A stretch of 64,000 nucleotides of DNA from positions 2,480,001-2,544,000 of the forward strand of contig NZ_LT985188.1 in the NCBI RefSeq assembly GCF_900289045.1, written 5' to 3'. Source of the stretch: Micropruina glycogenica. Lineage in GTDB: Bacteria > Actinomycetota > Actinomycetes > Propionibacteriales > Propionibacteriaceae. Below, piece by piece: positions 43,946 through 53,419 of the stretch. The position numbers were made by a program, and so were the translations under genes. The notes beneath the pieces are model-generated. The model did no database searches, was not told the DNA's origin, and worked only from the letters and a program-made list of their open reading frames with translations. The stretch's first letter is position 1; every line of letters starts with the position of its first letter.

Positions 43946-46900
43946 TCAGTCCCGGCGCCGGCGACGAGCCACCACCAGCGCACCCACGCCGCCGAGCGAC
44001 AGCAGCAGGCCGATCAGCACGCCCTCGAGCGAGGCGTTGGTGCCGGTCTGCGGCAGCGGCGGGTTGGGTCCGTCGGGCTTCGGCGGCGTCTCGTGCGTTG
44101 TCGTGCACACCGTGCACTCACCACCGGGGCCGGGTGTGGCCACGTTGCGGAACGACACGTCGTAGGCGTCTGTGTTGACGTTCACCGTGTACGACAACGT
44201 CGCCTGTTCACCCGGCGCCAGATCGGGCACCGCCCAGGTCAACGTATTGCCCGTGACCGAACCACCTGCACCGACGGCGCCGAGGCTTGCATGCTGCAGC
44301 ACGTCCGACAGGTCGTCGGTAACCGACGCACCGGTCAACGTCGCTTCGGCGCTGGTGTTGGTCACCGTCAGCGTGTAGGTGATCGTGCTGCCCACCGCGA
44401 CCGTCGAACCGGACGCCGGATCAGAGGTCTTCTGCAGCGACCACGACGGGGTGTAGTGCTGTGTCGTGGTCGGGCACTCGCCGTCCTCCCACGGCACGTC
44501 GAGCGGCGTCACCGCGAGGCCCAAAGCGCGTCGAGCGTCGTCGCCGACCGGCACGCAGGGGCTGCTGCCGGGCGAGGTCACCTGGTTGCGCAGGGTCACG
44601 TTCCACGCATCGTCGTTGACCCGAACCGTGTAGGTCACCGTCACGAACGGGCTGTCGAGCACCGGAACCGTCCACGTCAACGCGGAACCCGTGATCGAAG
44701 CGGTACCGGCAGTCGTGGTGGGGCCGGTTACCAGGGTCGCGTTGTTCAGCACCGCCGACAGATCGTCGTTGACCACGACGTTCTGCGGGTCGACCCCGTC
44801 GCCACGAATCACGGTGACCGTGTACGTGATCTCGTCGCCCGGCTGCACGGTCGAACCCGACAGCGGGTTACTGCTCTTCGAGATCGCCCACTGCGGCGGC
44901 ACCGGGGTGTTGACGACCGTGCAGGTGACGTTGTCGCCTTCGGCCAGGGTGACGGCGTCGTCCGTCACCGCGACCGGTGACTGGTCGGCCGCCACACACC
45001 TCCAGTCGGACGCGGTGTAGTTGGCCGGCCCCGACTCGCTGAGCGTGTATTCGCCGACCTCTACGGCCGCTGCGGTGACGGCAGGCGAACCGGTGACTCC
45101 GTTGATCGGGCTGGGGCCGGACGCGCTCAGCGTCCAGTCGGTGGCGACTGCCGTGCCCATGTTGTTCGGATCGTCGATCTGCTTGACGAGCGTGAGCGTC
45201 GGAGCGACCGCGGTGTTCGTGATGGTGCACGTCACGTTGCCGGCGTTGGGCACGGTCACGACGTCGTCGGCAACCACACCCCCGGTGCACTGCCACAGGC
45301 TGCCGTCGAAGCCGGCTGGGCCGGTCTCGCTGAGCTGGTAGTTGCCCGCGAACACCTCGACCGCGTCGACGCCGCCCGGCGTGGCCGGGTCGCCGTTACC
45401 GGAGACCGGATCCTGGCCGGTGATGCCTTGCGGGGTGGCGGTCAACGTCCAATCGGCGGGCACGCGGGTGGTGCCCGAGTTGTTCGCGTCGACCACCTTG
45501 ACCAGCGTCAACTGCGCCGGCAGGTCGGAGTTGACGATGGTGCAGGTCACGTCGGTGCCCAGCGGCACAGTGACCGCCGCACCAGTCAGGTCGGCATCGC
45601 CGCAGTTCCACTCACCCGCGGCGTAACCACCCGGGCCACCCGCCTCAGACAGGTTGTACACGCCGGTCTGCACCACCGCACCGGTCACCGCTGGCGAGCC
45701 GGACACACCCGAGATGGACAGCGGGCCCACGCCGGTCAGCGTCCAGTCGGTGGCGATGGCGGTGCCGCCGTAGTTGTTCTGCACCTGCTTGACCAGGGTC
45801 AAGGTCGGGGCGATCGCGGTGTTCGTGATCGTGCAGGTCGCGTTGCTGCCGGCCGCCAGGGTCACCGACGACTCCGTCGAACCGGTGCCGCCCGTGCACA
45901 CCCAAGCAGAGGCCGAGTAGCCGGGAATCGTCGACTCCGACAGTTGGTAGGTGCCCACGTTGGCCGTCGCGTCGGTCACGCTGGCCGAGCCGGTGGCACC
46001 ACTGATCCTGGACGGGCCGTCGGCGGTCAACGTCCACGCCGTCGCCGCGGTGGTGGCGCCCGTGTTGCCGTTGTCGACGACCTTCACCAGGGTCAGCGTC
46101 GGGGCAACCGCCGTGTTCGTGATCGTGCAGGTCACGTCACCGCCGTTGGGTACGGTCACAGTGCTGCCGGTGACTGTGGCGGTGCCGCAGTTCCAGGCCG
46201 ACGCCGTGTAACCGCTCGGACCGTCCGTCTCAGACAGCGTGTAGTTGCCGGCCGGAACGGTCTGGGCGGTGACCTCAGCAGAGTTGCCTGCACCGGTGAC
46301 CGTGATCGAGCCGGCGGCAGACAGCGTCCAGTCAGCCGGGGTGGCCGTCGCACCGGTGTCGCCGTTGTCGACCACCTTGACCAGGGTCAGCAGCGCCGGC
46401 TGGTCGGTGTTGACGATCGTGCACGTCACGTTTGAGCCCGCCGTGATCGTGACCGTCGAACCCGACACGGTGGCGCCCGTGCAGCTCCAGGCCGACGCGG
46501 TGTAACCGGTGGGCCCGGCCTCAGACAGCGTGTAGACCCCGACCGGAACCACAGCATTGGTCACCGCGGCCGATCCGGTCTGGCCAGTGATGGCCGAAGC
46601 CGCGCTGGTGGCGGTCAGTTGCCAGGCGGTGGGCACGGCGGTACCGCCGTTGGCGTTCACGACCTGCTTCACCAAGGTGAGCCGTGGCGCGATCGCGGTG
46701 TTGGTGATGGTGCAGGTGACGTTGCCGCCGTTGGGCACGGTCACGGCGCCGGCAGCTAACGTGCCGCCGACACAGCTCCACGACGACGGCGTGTAGCCAG
46801 CCGGCCCGCCGGCCTCTTGCAGGGTGTAGCTACCTGCCGGGACGCTCTGGTTGGTCACCGCTGCGCTGTTGCCCGGCCCGCTGACGGTCGCCGGCCCCGT

Positions 46901-49900
46901 GGCCGACAACGTCCAGTTCGCCGGCACGGCGGTCGCGCCGGTCGTGCCGTTGTCGACCACCTTCACCAGGGTCAGCCGGGCGGGTTGATCGGTGTTGGTG
47001 ATGGTGCAGGTGGCGTTCGAGCCCAGCGCCAGCGTGACCGTACTGTTCGTGAGCGTGGCGCCCGTGCACGTCCAAGCAGAAGCCGTGTACCCCGGCGGGC
47101 CGTCGGTCTCGGTCAGGGCATAGGCGCCCACCTGCACCGCGGCGTTCGTCACCGCAGCCGATCCGCTGGTGCCGGTGACCGTGACCGGCCCGGTACCGGT
47201 CAGAGTCCATGCCGTTGGCAGGGCGGTGCCGCCGTTGGCGTTGACCACTTGCTTCACCAGGGTGAGCCGCGGTGCGATGGCGGTGTTGGTGATCGTGCAA
47301 GTGGCAGAACTGGCCAACGCCAGGGTCACGCTCGTCGCGGTCGTCGACGCCGCACCGGTGCACACCCAGTTCGAGGCGGTGTAGCCCGCCGGGCCGGCCT
47401 CGGACAGATTGAAGGTGCCCACGGGAACCGCGGCATTGGTGACAGTGCCTGAGCCGGTGGCACCTGTGATCGTGCTGGGCCCGGCAGCCGTCAACGTCCA
47501 TGCCGTTGCCGCGGTGGTGGCACCTGTAGTGCCGTTGTCAACCACTTTGACCAGGGTCAAGCGCGGCTGAATCGCGGTGTTCGTGATGGTGCAGGTGGCC
47601 GACGCGCCGTTGGGCAGCACCAGTGAGTTCCCGGTGAGGGTGCCCCCGGTGCACGACCAGGTGGACGCCGTGTAGCCGGCGGGCCCACCCGATTCCGACA
47701 GGGTGTAGGTGCCGGCGTTGACCGTCTGGTTGGTCACGGCGGCCGAGTTGCCCGGCCCGGTGACGGTGGTGGGGCCGGACGCGGTCATGGTCCAGTTCGC
47801 CGGTACTGCAGTGGCGCCGGTGGTGCCGTTGTTGACCACTTTGACCAGGGTGAGCTGAGTCGGCTGGTCGTCGTTGACCAGGTAACACGTGCCGCGCTGA
47901 CCCGCCGTTAGCGTCACGTTGGTGGCGTTGACGCGAGCGCCGCCCTCGATAGAACACTGGATGGAGGTGTTGGCGTAGCCCGTCGGGCCGGTCTCACTCA
48001 ACGCGTACGACACGCCGGGACGCACGGTGAAGTACTGCGCATCGGTCGCGGTTGCGCCGGGGCGCGTGACGGGCAGCAGCCCGCTGGGAAAGGTGCCGGT
48101 CGGTGTCGCGGTGAGATTCCAGTTGGCCGGCGTGGCCGTGCCGCCGTTGTTGTTGATCACCTCTTTGACCAGGCGCAACTCGGCCGTCCGGTTCGTTGCG
48201 GTGCACCTGACCCGACTGCCGAGAGGGACTCGGACGCCGCCGTTGATGCCGTCGGCGAAGCCCGGCACGACGTTGCCGGCGGCGTCGATCTCGACACACG
48301 CCATCGAGCCGGTCGACAGCGGGTTGCTCTCGAGGTTGGTGCGGTTGTCGTCCTGGACGTACTCCGGCGGGCCACCCGACTCACGCAACTGGTACACCAC
48401 CCCGGGGGTCACCACCACGTTGGTCGCGGCGGCGCTGTCGCTGGCTCCGTTCGGGCCGGCGAGCGCGCCGGTCGGGGCGACGGCCTGCAGGTTCCATGCC
48501 GTGGGCAGGGCCGTTCCGCCGACGACCTCCTTGACCAGCGTGAGCCGGGCCGTACAGGTGACCACGTTGGTCACCATGAAGGTGTTGGTGGCAGTGCTCA
48601 GCGTGGCCGTGTAGGGCAGCGCGCTGGACGTGGTCGAACCGGTCCGCACGATGGTGGAACTGGTCAACGTGCACAGTTCAGGCATCGTGACGGTTTCGGC
48701 AACGGTCGCGGTGTTGCCGATGGAGTAACCGGTGCGGACGACTCCCCAGCCCTGGTTGCTCGCCGCCGCGCCGTTGGGCCCGGTCAGGGTCAACTGGGCC
48801 TGGAAGTCACCCGGCTGGTTGCCGTTGAGATAGCTGGTGCCGTTGATCGTCCAGGTCTTGTCGACCTGGATGGTGGCCGGCGGTTGCGGTGCCCGGTTGT
48901 ACATGGTGCAACTGATCGCCGCCGATGACGGGGCATTGACCGTGAACCCCAACGTGGTGTTCGTGATCGTCACCGCCGCGCCGGTGGTCAAGTTGGTACA
49001 GACGGCGTTCTGGCTGCTCTGGGTGACCAGGGTGTAGCCCGATTGCTGGGTTTCGGTCACCGTTACCGGCGCAGAACTGGTGCCTCCGGGAAAGGTGAGC
49101 GGGAAGTTGACGGTGCCGGTGCCGTCACCGATGGTGGTGCGGCTCGCCGGCAGGCCACCGATCGCCGAGTTGGAGCTGCTGCCGGCGAAGGTCCAGCCGG
49201 CCCCGGCGACCGTGGCTCCGGAGATGTTCTCACCGGTGTTGGCGGAGGGGACGATCATCTTGGTCACCGACACCGAACCGGTGCAGTTGCCGAGCGCGAG
49301 GTTGCGCAGCGCCGTGCCGGCCGCGCCGTAGGTCGCCGCCTGGTAGTAGTCGGCGACCGCGCCGTTGCTGCCGTTGTAGGCGGTGGGACCCGAGATGGCG
49401 GCCAGGTTCTGGGCGGTCGCCGAGTCGCTGACACCGGCGCCGACGCCGAGCGCGATCACCCGGGCGCCCTGGCTGCGGATCGCGTTGGCCGAGAAGATGC
49501 CGTTCTCGACCTCGCGCAGCCGGGTGAAGTCACCGGGGCCCGAGGCCGGGTTGTTGTAGAAGGTGGGGTTGCCGTCGGTGATGATGATCACGATGTCGGG
49601 CACGTCGGTCGCATTGGCCACCGCTGCCAGCCCCACGTCCCAGTTGGTGCCGCCACCGGCGGTCCAGGTGGAGTAGCGGGCCTTGAAGGCGGTGCCCTGG
49701 GCAGCCGTGGCCACCGAGGTGAGGGCCGGGTAGTTCTGTGACGCGTTGTCGGCCGGCGTACCGCCGGAGAAGCTGAACAGCGACATGCGCGACGGAGTGC
49801 CCTGCAGGGCGTTGACCAACGTGTCGGCCGCTCCCCGGAGCGCGGTCACCTGGCTGCCGACCGAGCCGGACAGGTCGAGCAACAACGCCACGTCGAGACC

Positions 49901-50713
49901 ACACGACGTCGGCAGGGTCGGGTTGGTCTTCGACAACTGCCAGATACCGCCCGAGGCCGTCCGGTTGGTGTTGCCGGACCCGACCATGAAGTCCTCGGTC
50001 GAGGTGTAGGTCTGGCCGCTCTGCAGTTGCGGCGTCTGGAACTGGTAGGCCGTGGTCTGCGAGTTCGTGCCGTCCCCCTCGCCGGTGCGCAGGGTCTGGT
50101 TCAACAGCCAGCCGCTGGGTGCCGAGATGGCCTTCACGTAGAAGCGGGCATTGCGGTTCGCCCCGCCGGGCTGGGTGTTCGGGACGGTGAAGTTGCAGTC
50201 GCCGTCTGCGTCAGATGTGCAGGTGTAGGACGGCGTCGTGGCGGTGGTCGTCGTATACAGGCCGAGCACCACGCCGGCCAGGCCCGTCACTCCGCTCACC
50301 CCGGTGCGGTTGCCGCCCACCTTGACGTTGACGATGCTCGAGTTGGTCGGAGGTGCCGGGATGGCCGCGGCGCTGATCCCGGTGCCGGCCGACGGCTTGC
50401 CCGAGGCGATCACCGAGGACTCCCCCGAGGGGGTGACCGTCTTACCCGTCGGGCTCGCGGTGGCGCTGGCCGTTGCAGACGGCTCGGCCGAAGCTGTAGT
50501 GGAGGGCTTGGGTTCGGCGGTGGCAATAGCGGTGTCCGACGGCGTTGCGGTGGGCGACGAGTCGTCGCGGGCCGCCGGGGTTGCGGGGTCCGAAGGACTC
50601 GGTGTGGGATCGGCCCACGCGGCGGTCGGGAGCCCACCGAACGTGACGAATACCGCCAGGGCACCAATCAGCGATTGGCGAACCCGCAATCGGCGGGTGC
50701 GGGCAGAAAGCAC
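43946..50713 (-). CDS. Giant LPXTG-anchored vWA/SpaA-repeat surface protein
   Basis: A 2255-residue surface protein. Signal peptide (RQSLIGALAVFVTFGGLPTAAWA), then a Thr/Ser/Pro linker. A vWA domain has MIDAS parts DLSGSVGSQ, AGGGTNWDVGL and IIITDGNP. Next come about 12 Cna-B/SpaA-like repeats of ~80 residues, each beginning LTLVK..V and ending CTITNT; two 'isopeptide/DUF11-like' domains (ITYTVTV..., LSDVL); and LPQTG, a hydrophobic helix and RRRRRD for sortase anchoring. It resembles pilus-tip or adhesin proteins. The start is probably GTG 50713, with GAGGGGG upstream. No sortase or pilin is nearby. Confidence 0.92.
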   Translation of the reverse strand: MLSARTRRLRVRQSLIGALAVFVTFGGLPTAAWADPTPSPSDPATPAARDDSSPTATPSDTAIATAEPKPSTTASAEPSATASATASPTGKTVTPSGESSVIASGKPSAGTGISAAAIPAPPTNSSIVNVKVGGNRTGVSGVTGLAGVVLGLYTTTTATTPSYTCTSDADGDCNFTVPNTQPGGANRNARFYVKAISAPSGWLLNQTLRTGEGDGTNSQTTAYQFQTPQLQSGQTYTSTEDFMVGSGNTNRTASGGIWQLSKTNPTLPTSCGLDVALLLDLSGSVGSQVTALRGAADTLVNALQGTPSRMSLFSFSGGTPADNASQNYPALTSVATAAQGTAFKARYSTWTAGGGTNWDVGLAAVANATDVPDIVIIITDGNPTFYNNPASGPGDFTRLREVENGIFSANAIRSQGARVIALGVGAGVSDSATAQNLAAISGPTAYNGSNGAVADYYQAATYGAAGTALRNLALGNCTGSVSVTKMIVPSANTGENISGATVAGAGWTFAGSSSNSAIGGLPASRTTIGDGTGTVNFPLTFPGGTSSAPVTVTETQQSGYTLVTQSSQNAVCTNLTTGAAVTITNTTLGFTVNAPSSAAISCTMYNRAPQPPATIQVDKTWTINGTSYLNGNQPGDFQAQLTLTGPNGAAASNQGWGVVRTGYSIGNTATVAETVTMPELCTLTSSTIVRTGSTTSSALPYTATLSTATNTFMVTNVVTCTARLTLVKEVVGGTALPTAWNLQAVAPTGALAGPNGASDSAAATNVVVTPGVVYQLRESGGPPEYVQDDNRTNLESNPLSTGSMACVEIDAAGNVVPGFADGINGGVRVPLGSRVRCTATNRTAELRLVKEVINNNGGTATPANWNLTATPTGTFPSGLLPVTRPGATATDAQYFTVRPGVSYALSETGPTGYANTSIQCSIEGGARVNATNVTLTAGQRGTCYLVNDDQPTQLTLVKVVNNGTTGATAVPANWTMTASGPTTVTGPGNSAAVTNQTVNAGTYTLSESGGPAGYTASTWSCTGGTLTGNSLVLPNGASATCTITNTAIQPRLTLVKVVDNGTTGATTAATAWTLTAAGPSTITGATGSGTVTNAAVPVGTFNLSEAGPAGYTASNWVCTGAASTTATSVTLALASSATCTITNTAIAPRLTLVKQVVNANGGTALPTAWTLTGTGPVTVTGTSGSAAVTNAAVQVGAYALTETDGPPGYTASAWTCTGATLTNSTVTLALGSNATCTITNTDQPARLTLVKVVDNGTTGATAVPANWTLSATGPATVSGPGNSAAVTNQSVPAGSYTLQEAGGPAGYTPSSWSCVGGTLAAGAVTVPNGGNVTCTITNTAIAPRLTLVKQVVNANGGTAVPTAWQLTATSAASAITGQTGSAAVTNAVVPVGVYTLSEAGPTGYTASAWSCTGATVSGSTVTITAGSNVTCTIVNTDQPALLTLVKVVDNGDTGATATPADWTLSAAGSITVTGAGNSAEVTAQTVPAGNYTLSETDGPSGYTASAWNCGTATVTGSTVTVPNGGDVTCTITNTAVAPTLTLVKVVDNGNTGATTAATAWTLTADGPSRISGATGSASVTDATANVGTYQLSESTIPGYSASAWVCTGGTGSTESSVTLAAGSNATCTITNTAIAPTLTLVKQVQNNYGGTAIATDWTLTGVGPLSISGVSGSPAVTGAVVQTGVYNLSEAGGPGGYAAGEWNCGDADLTGAAVTVPLGTDVTCTIVNSDLPAQLTLVKVVDANNSGTTRVPADWTLTATPQGITGQDPVSGNGDPATPGGVDAVEVFAGNYQLSETGPAGFDGSLWQCTGGVVADDVVTVPNAGNVTCTITNTAVAPTLTLVKQIDDPNNMGTAVATDWTLSASGPSPINGVTGSPAVTAAAVEVGEYTLSESGPANYTASDWRCVAADQSPVAVTDDAVTLAEGDNVTCTVVNTPVPPQWAISKSSNPLSGSTVQPGDEITYTVTVIRGDGVDPQNVVVNDDLSAVLNNATLVTGPTTTAGTASITGSALTWTVPVLDSPFVTVTYTVRVNDDAWNVTLRNQVTSPGSSPCVPVGDDARRALGLAVTPLDVPWEDGECPTTTQHYTPSWSLQKTSDPASGSTVAVGSTITYTLTVTNTSAEATLTGASVTDDLSDVLQHASLGAVGAGGSVTGNTLTWAVPDLAPGEQATLSYTVNVNTDAYDVSFRNVATPGPGGECTVCTTTHETPPKPDGPNPPLPQTGTNASLEGVLIGLLLSLGGVGALVVARRRRRD

Positions 50714-50953
50714 GACGAAATCCCCCTCAACGACACAACTGTCCCCACGGCGACGTGGGGACGGTCGTAAGACTAAGCGAATCTCGGCATGACAACGAAG
50801 GTTGCTGAACACTTGGTTGAGATCTACTAGGGAAACACGCTTCATCAGACGACGATCGTTATCAAACCGTTATCGCTCTCACGACAAATCGTGCCGCGCG
50901 GGAAGCGGAGGCATGAATCGCCCACCCCAGACGCCGAGACTAGGGTGCCTTAA

Positions 50954-52183
50954 GTGAGCCTGCAGTCGAGCCCCGATCAGCCCCAGCCGCTGCGCGTGGT
51001 GGTGCAGCAGACCAAGGCCTGGGTCGAGCGCTGCGGCACCGTGTGGGTGACCGGCCAACTCATCGAACTCAAGCGCCGGTCCGGGGCCGTCACGCACTTT
51101 CTGACCCTGCGCGACGCGGTGGCAGAGGTGTCGATGTCGGTGACCGCGTCGACCGCCGTGCTCGACGCTGCCGGGCCGTTGGCCGAGGGCATGGAGGTGG
51201 TCGCGCTGGTGCGGCCCACGGTCTGGACGCGCAACGGCTCGCTCAACTTCGAGTGCACCGACCTGCGCACCGCCGGTGAAGGCCGGCTGCTGGCCGCGAT
51301 CGAGCAACGCAAGCGCATGCTGCAGGCCGAGGGGCTGTTCGATCCGGCCCGCAAGCGTGCACTGCCGTTTCTGCCCCGCGGCGTCGGCCTGGTCACCGGC
51401 CAGGGCAGCGCCGCCGAGCGCGACGTGCTGCAGGTGGCCCGACTCCGCTGGCCGGGGGTGCGGTTCGTCGTCCGGCACGCGGTGATGCAGGGCCAGGGTT
51501 GCGTCGAGGACGTCCGCGAGGCGCTGGGGGTGCTTGATCGCGATCCGAGCGTCGACGTGATCGTGGTGGCCCGCGGCGGGGGTTCGGTGCAGGACCTGCT
51601 GCCGTTCTCGGACGAGTCGCTGGCCAGGGCGGTGTTCGCCTGCCGCACCCCCGTGATCAGTGCGATCGGCCACGAGCCCGACACCCCGATCATCGACCTG
51701 GTCGCCGACGTGCGGGCGGCCACCCCCACCGACGCCGCCAAGCGGGTGGTGCCCGACGTGGCGAACGAGCGGGCGATGGCGAGCCAGGCCGTGCAGCGAC
51801 TGCGTGGGGCGATGCTGCGCCTGATCGACCGCGAGGTGCAGACCGTCCACGCCCTGCGCAGTCGGCCGGTGCTCGCCGACCCATTGGGGCCGCTCACCGT
51901 ACAAAGCGACCGACTGGACGAGCTGCGGCGGCGCTGCCGACGGGCCGCCCTGGTGCGGTTGCGTGAGGACGCCACATGGGTTGAGCACACGCTGAGCCGG
52001 GTGCGCGCGCTGTCACCGCGGGCGACGCTGCTGCGCGGATACGCAATTCTGAGCGACGCCGACGGGCTGACCATCGATTCGACCGCGGCCGTCGAAACCG
52101 GACAGGTGCTGAGGGCGATGCTGGCCGATGGCACACTGCACGCGCAGGTCACCGAGGTGGACCGCAGAGAGGACCCAGCATGA
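50954..52183 (+). CDS. xseA: Exodeoxyribonuclease VII large subunit
   Basis: A 409-residue nuclease subunit. An N-terminal OB fold (WVTGQLIELKRRSGAVTHFLTLRD) is followed by the catalytic core: PRGVGLVTGQGSAAERD, VDVIVVARGGGSVQDLLPFSDE and TPVISAIGHEPDTPIIDLVADVRAATPT. A long coiled coil (~270-350) binds small subunits. The complex digests single-stranded DNA to oligonucleotides. It is leaderless: TAGGGT at 50941-50946, 7 nt, GTG. It overlaps xseB by ATGA. Confidence 0.96.
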   Translation: MSLQSSPDQPQPLRVVVQQTKAWVERCGTVWVTGQLIELKRRSGAVTHFLTLRDAVAEVSMSVTASTAVLDAAGPLAEGMEVVALVRPTVWTRNGSLNFECTDLRTAGEGRLLAAIEQRKRMLQAEGLFDPARKRALPFLPRGVGLVTGQGSAAERDVLQVARLRWPGVRFVVRHAVMQGQGCVEDVREALGVLDRDPSVDVIVVARGGGSVQDLLPFSDESLARAVFACRTPVISAIGHEPDTPIIDLVADVRAATPTDAAKRVVPDVANERAMASQAVQRLRGAMLRLIDREVQTVHALRSRPVLADPLGPLTVQSDRLDELRRRCRRAALVRLREDATWVEHTLSRVRALSPRATLLRGYAILSDADGLTIDSTAAVETGQVLRAMLADGTLHAQVTEVDRREDPA

Positions 52184-52398
52184 CCGAGCAGACCCTCACC
52201 TACGAGCAGGCCAGGCAGCGCCTGGTCGAGGTGGTGCAGCAGCTCGAGTCGGGCTCGGTGCCGCTGTCGGCGGCGATGGAGCTGTGGCAAGAGGGCGAGT
52301 CGCTCGCCCGGCGCTGCCAGGAGTGGCTGGACGGCGCGCGCACCCGCATCGAGCAGACCCAGAGCGTCGAAGCGCAAGAATCTGCGGCTGATCAGTAA
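52180..52398 (+). CDS. xseB: Exodeoxyribonuclease VII small subunit
   Basis: A 72-residue helical hairpin protein with the family pattern YEQARQRLVEVVQQLESGSVPLS...LWQEGESLARRCQEWLDGA. Several copies bind the XseA coiled coil. ATGA overlap with xseA couples their translation at the expected ratio-setting joint. The stop is followed by about 95 nt before an unusual mini-gene. Confidence 0.95.
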   Translation: MTEQTLTYEQARQRLVEVVQQLESGSVPLSAAMELWQEGESLARRCQEWLDGARTRIEQTQSVEAQESAADQ

Positions 52399-52438
52399 CG
52401 ACTGCGCGATACCTTTCGCCCAGTTCTGATCGAACGAT

Positions 52439-52456
52439 CGATTCATATGCGAATCG
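52439..52456. promoter_or_regulatory. Dyad upstream of the mini-gene promoter
   Basis: CGATTC-ATATGC-GAATCG at 52439-52456 is a 6-bp perfect inverted repeat with a 6-bp spacer in an AT-rich patch. It ends about 25 bp upstream of the TATATT -10 box (52481-52486), overlapping or just above the -35 zone. That position fits a regulator site. GATCG also occurs twice just upstream (52429-52440). Confidence 0.5.
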
Positions 52457-52493
52457 TCCAAGATACCGGTAGGCTTGTGGTATATTAGTCTCC

Positions 52494-52604
52494 ATGACCA
52501 CGAAGCTTCCCGGAGGTGAACCAATGAGCACGCTCGATCGCTGGCTGGCTTCCCTCAGGATGATCACGGTGCAGGACATGCGCATTCAGCGCGACCTGCG
52601 CTGA
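52494..52604 (+). CDS. Candidate leaderless mini-gene (36 or 26 residues)
   Basis: The -10 box TATATT (52481-52486) is followed by 7 nt and ATG 52494, the leaderless layout used elsewhere in the window. A second in-frame ATG at 52524 has GGAGGTGAACC before it, a strong SD, so a 26-residue form could also be made. The product is basic and amphipathic (RWLASLRMITVQDMRIQRD). It has no membrane helix, no amino-acid run typical of an attenuator leader and no recognised family. A 12-bp terminator hairpin follows at 52641-52669, so it is a self-contained ~180-nt transcription unit: peptide gene, leader or small RNA. Confidence 0.5.
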   Translation: MTTKLPGGEPMSTLDRWLASLRMITVQDMRIQRDLR

Positions 52605-52640
52605 GGGACCCCGAGCCCGGCCAAGCACGCGTAGTATCCG

Positions 52641-52669
52641 CGCCCCTTCGTTCATCGAACGAGGGGGCG
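52641..52669 (+). terminator. Hairpin terminator of the mini-gene
   Basis: CGCCCCTTCGTT (52641-52652) pairs with AACGAGGGGGCG (52658-52669) over 12 bp with one G-U pair and a 5-nt loop, followed by TTCT. A family A repeat starts 6 nt later. It closes the short unit that begins at the 52481 promoter. Confidence 0.7.
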
Positions 52670-52712
52670 TTCTCGCTGGTCGAGCCTGTCGAGACCCGGG
52701 TAGCGTCGAGGC

Positions 52713-53231
52713 GTGAACCTCAGGCCCGCCGTCGTGTGCGCGTGCCTGGTGCTGGTCGGCTGCAGCGCACCGGCGGTCAACGCGCCGGAGACCGCGACGA
52801 GCACCACCGCGAGCCCGGCACCCACCACGACCACGACGGCCACCACGACGGCCTACTCGACCGCTCGCTTCGCCACCACGCACCGCTGGCCCGACGGCCT
52901 GTCGATCAAGGTCGGCAAGCCGGCGCCGTTCGTGCCCAGCGGCTGGGTGCGCGAGGTGAACGCCTTCACCCAGTTTCGGGCGCTCACCGTCACCGTGGCC
53001 AATCGCACCGGCGCCACGTTCGATCTGCGCGACCTGCAGATCGTCGGACGCTCCGGCGGACGTGCAGCCGACCCCGTCCATGATCCCGGCAAGGTCGGCC
53101 CCGCGCCGCCGGCGAAGGTGGGCAAGGGCAAGACCGTCACGTTTCGCATCGCCCTGGGGGTGAAGAAGGCGGACGACCTGCAACTGCAGGTCACCCCCGA
53201 CGCCGACCACCAGCCGGTGGTGTTCCGCTGA
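52713..53231 (+). CDS. Putative lipoprotein, DUF4352-like
   Basis: A 172-residue secreted protein. GTG start, hydrophobic core and lipobox LVGC with Cys at residue 17, then a Thr-rich linker. The C-terminal domain (~50-172) has the pattern of DUF4352-like beta sandwiches: REVNAFTQFRALTVTVANRTGATFDLRDLQIV...KTVTFRIALGVKKADDLQLQV. The function is unknown; such domains often sit on the cell surface. It is leaderless: TAGCGT at 52701-52706, 6 nt, GTG. Confidence 0.8.
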   Translation: MNLRPAVVCACLVLVGCSAPAVNAPETATSTTASPAPTTTTTATTTAYSTARFATTHRWPDGLSIKVGKPAPFVPSGWVREVNAFTQFRALTVTVANRTGATFDLRDLQIVGRSGGRAADPVHDPGKVGPAPPAKVGKGKTVTFRIALGVKKADDLQLQVTPDADHQPVVFR

Positions 53232-53361
53232 CCCGTAATGGAGACGGTTCCGATCATCGTTCACCTCGAGAGTAAAACCCGTAGTCAAACCGCTACAGAA
53301 CAGGCAAGGGTGGGGCCCCTCGTCCGTCCCCGTTACCGTTCACCGAGCCTGACGAGACCGA

Positions 53362-53414
53362 GTTTCGACACGCTCAACCAATCAAGTCGCGGTCAGGACG
53401 AGCTCGACCAGCGA
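53362..53414. repeat. Dispersed repeats (family A) after acs
   Basis: GTTTCGACACGCTCAACCAA (from 53362) and GACGAGCTCGACCAGCG (from 53398) lie between the lipoprotein gene and the acs stop codon. With an upstream degenerate facing copy (GAGCCTGACGAGACC) they could fold as a terminator for acs. The gap 53232-53419 holds no gene. Confidence 0.5.
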
Positions 53415-53419
53415 AAGCC

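Noticed and set aside
43058-44980. Long plus-strand open frame of 640 codons opposite ispH and the surface protein
   Set aside because: It is antisense to two well-supported genes, is rich in His, Arg and Gly without domain character, and has no start signal. High GC content produces such frames.
44900-48500. Regular ~250-bp repeats that could suggest a CRISPR-like or satellite array
   Set aside because: They are in frame, diverged at codon level, and encode SpaA-like protein domains. Unit length and lack of identical short repeats exclude CRISPR.
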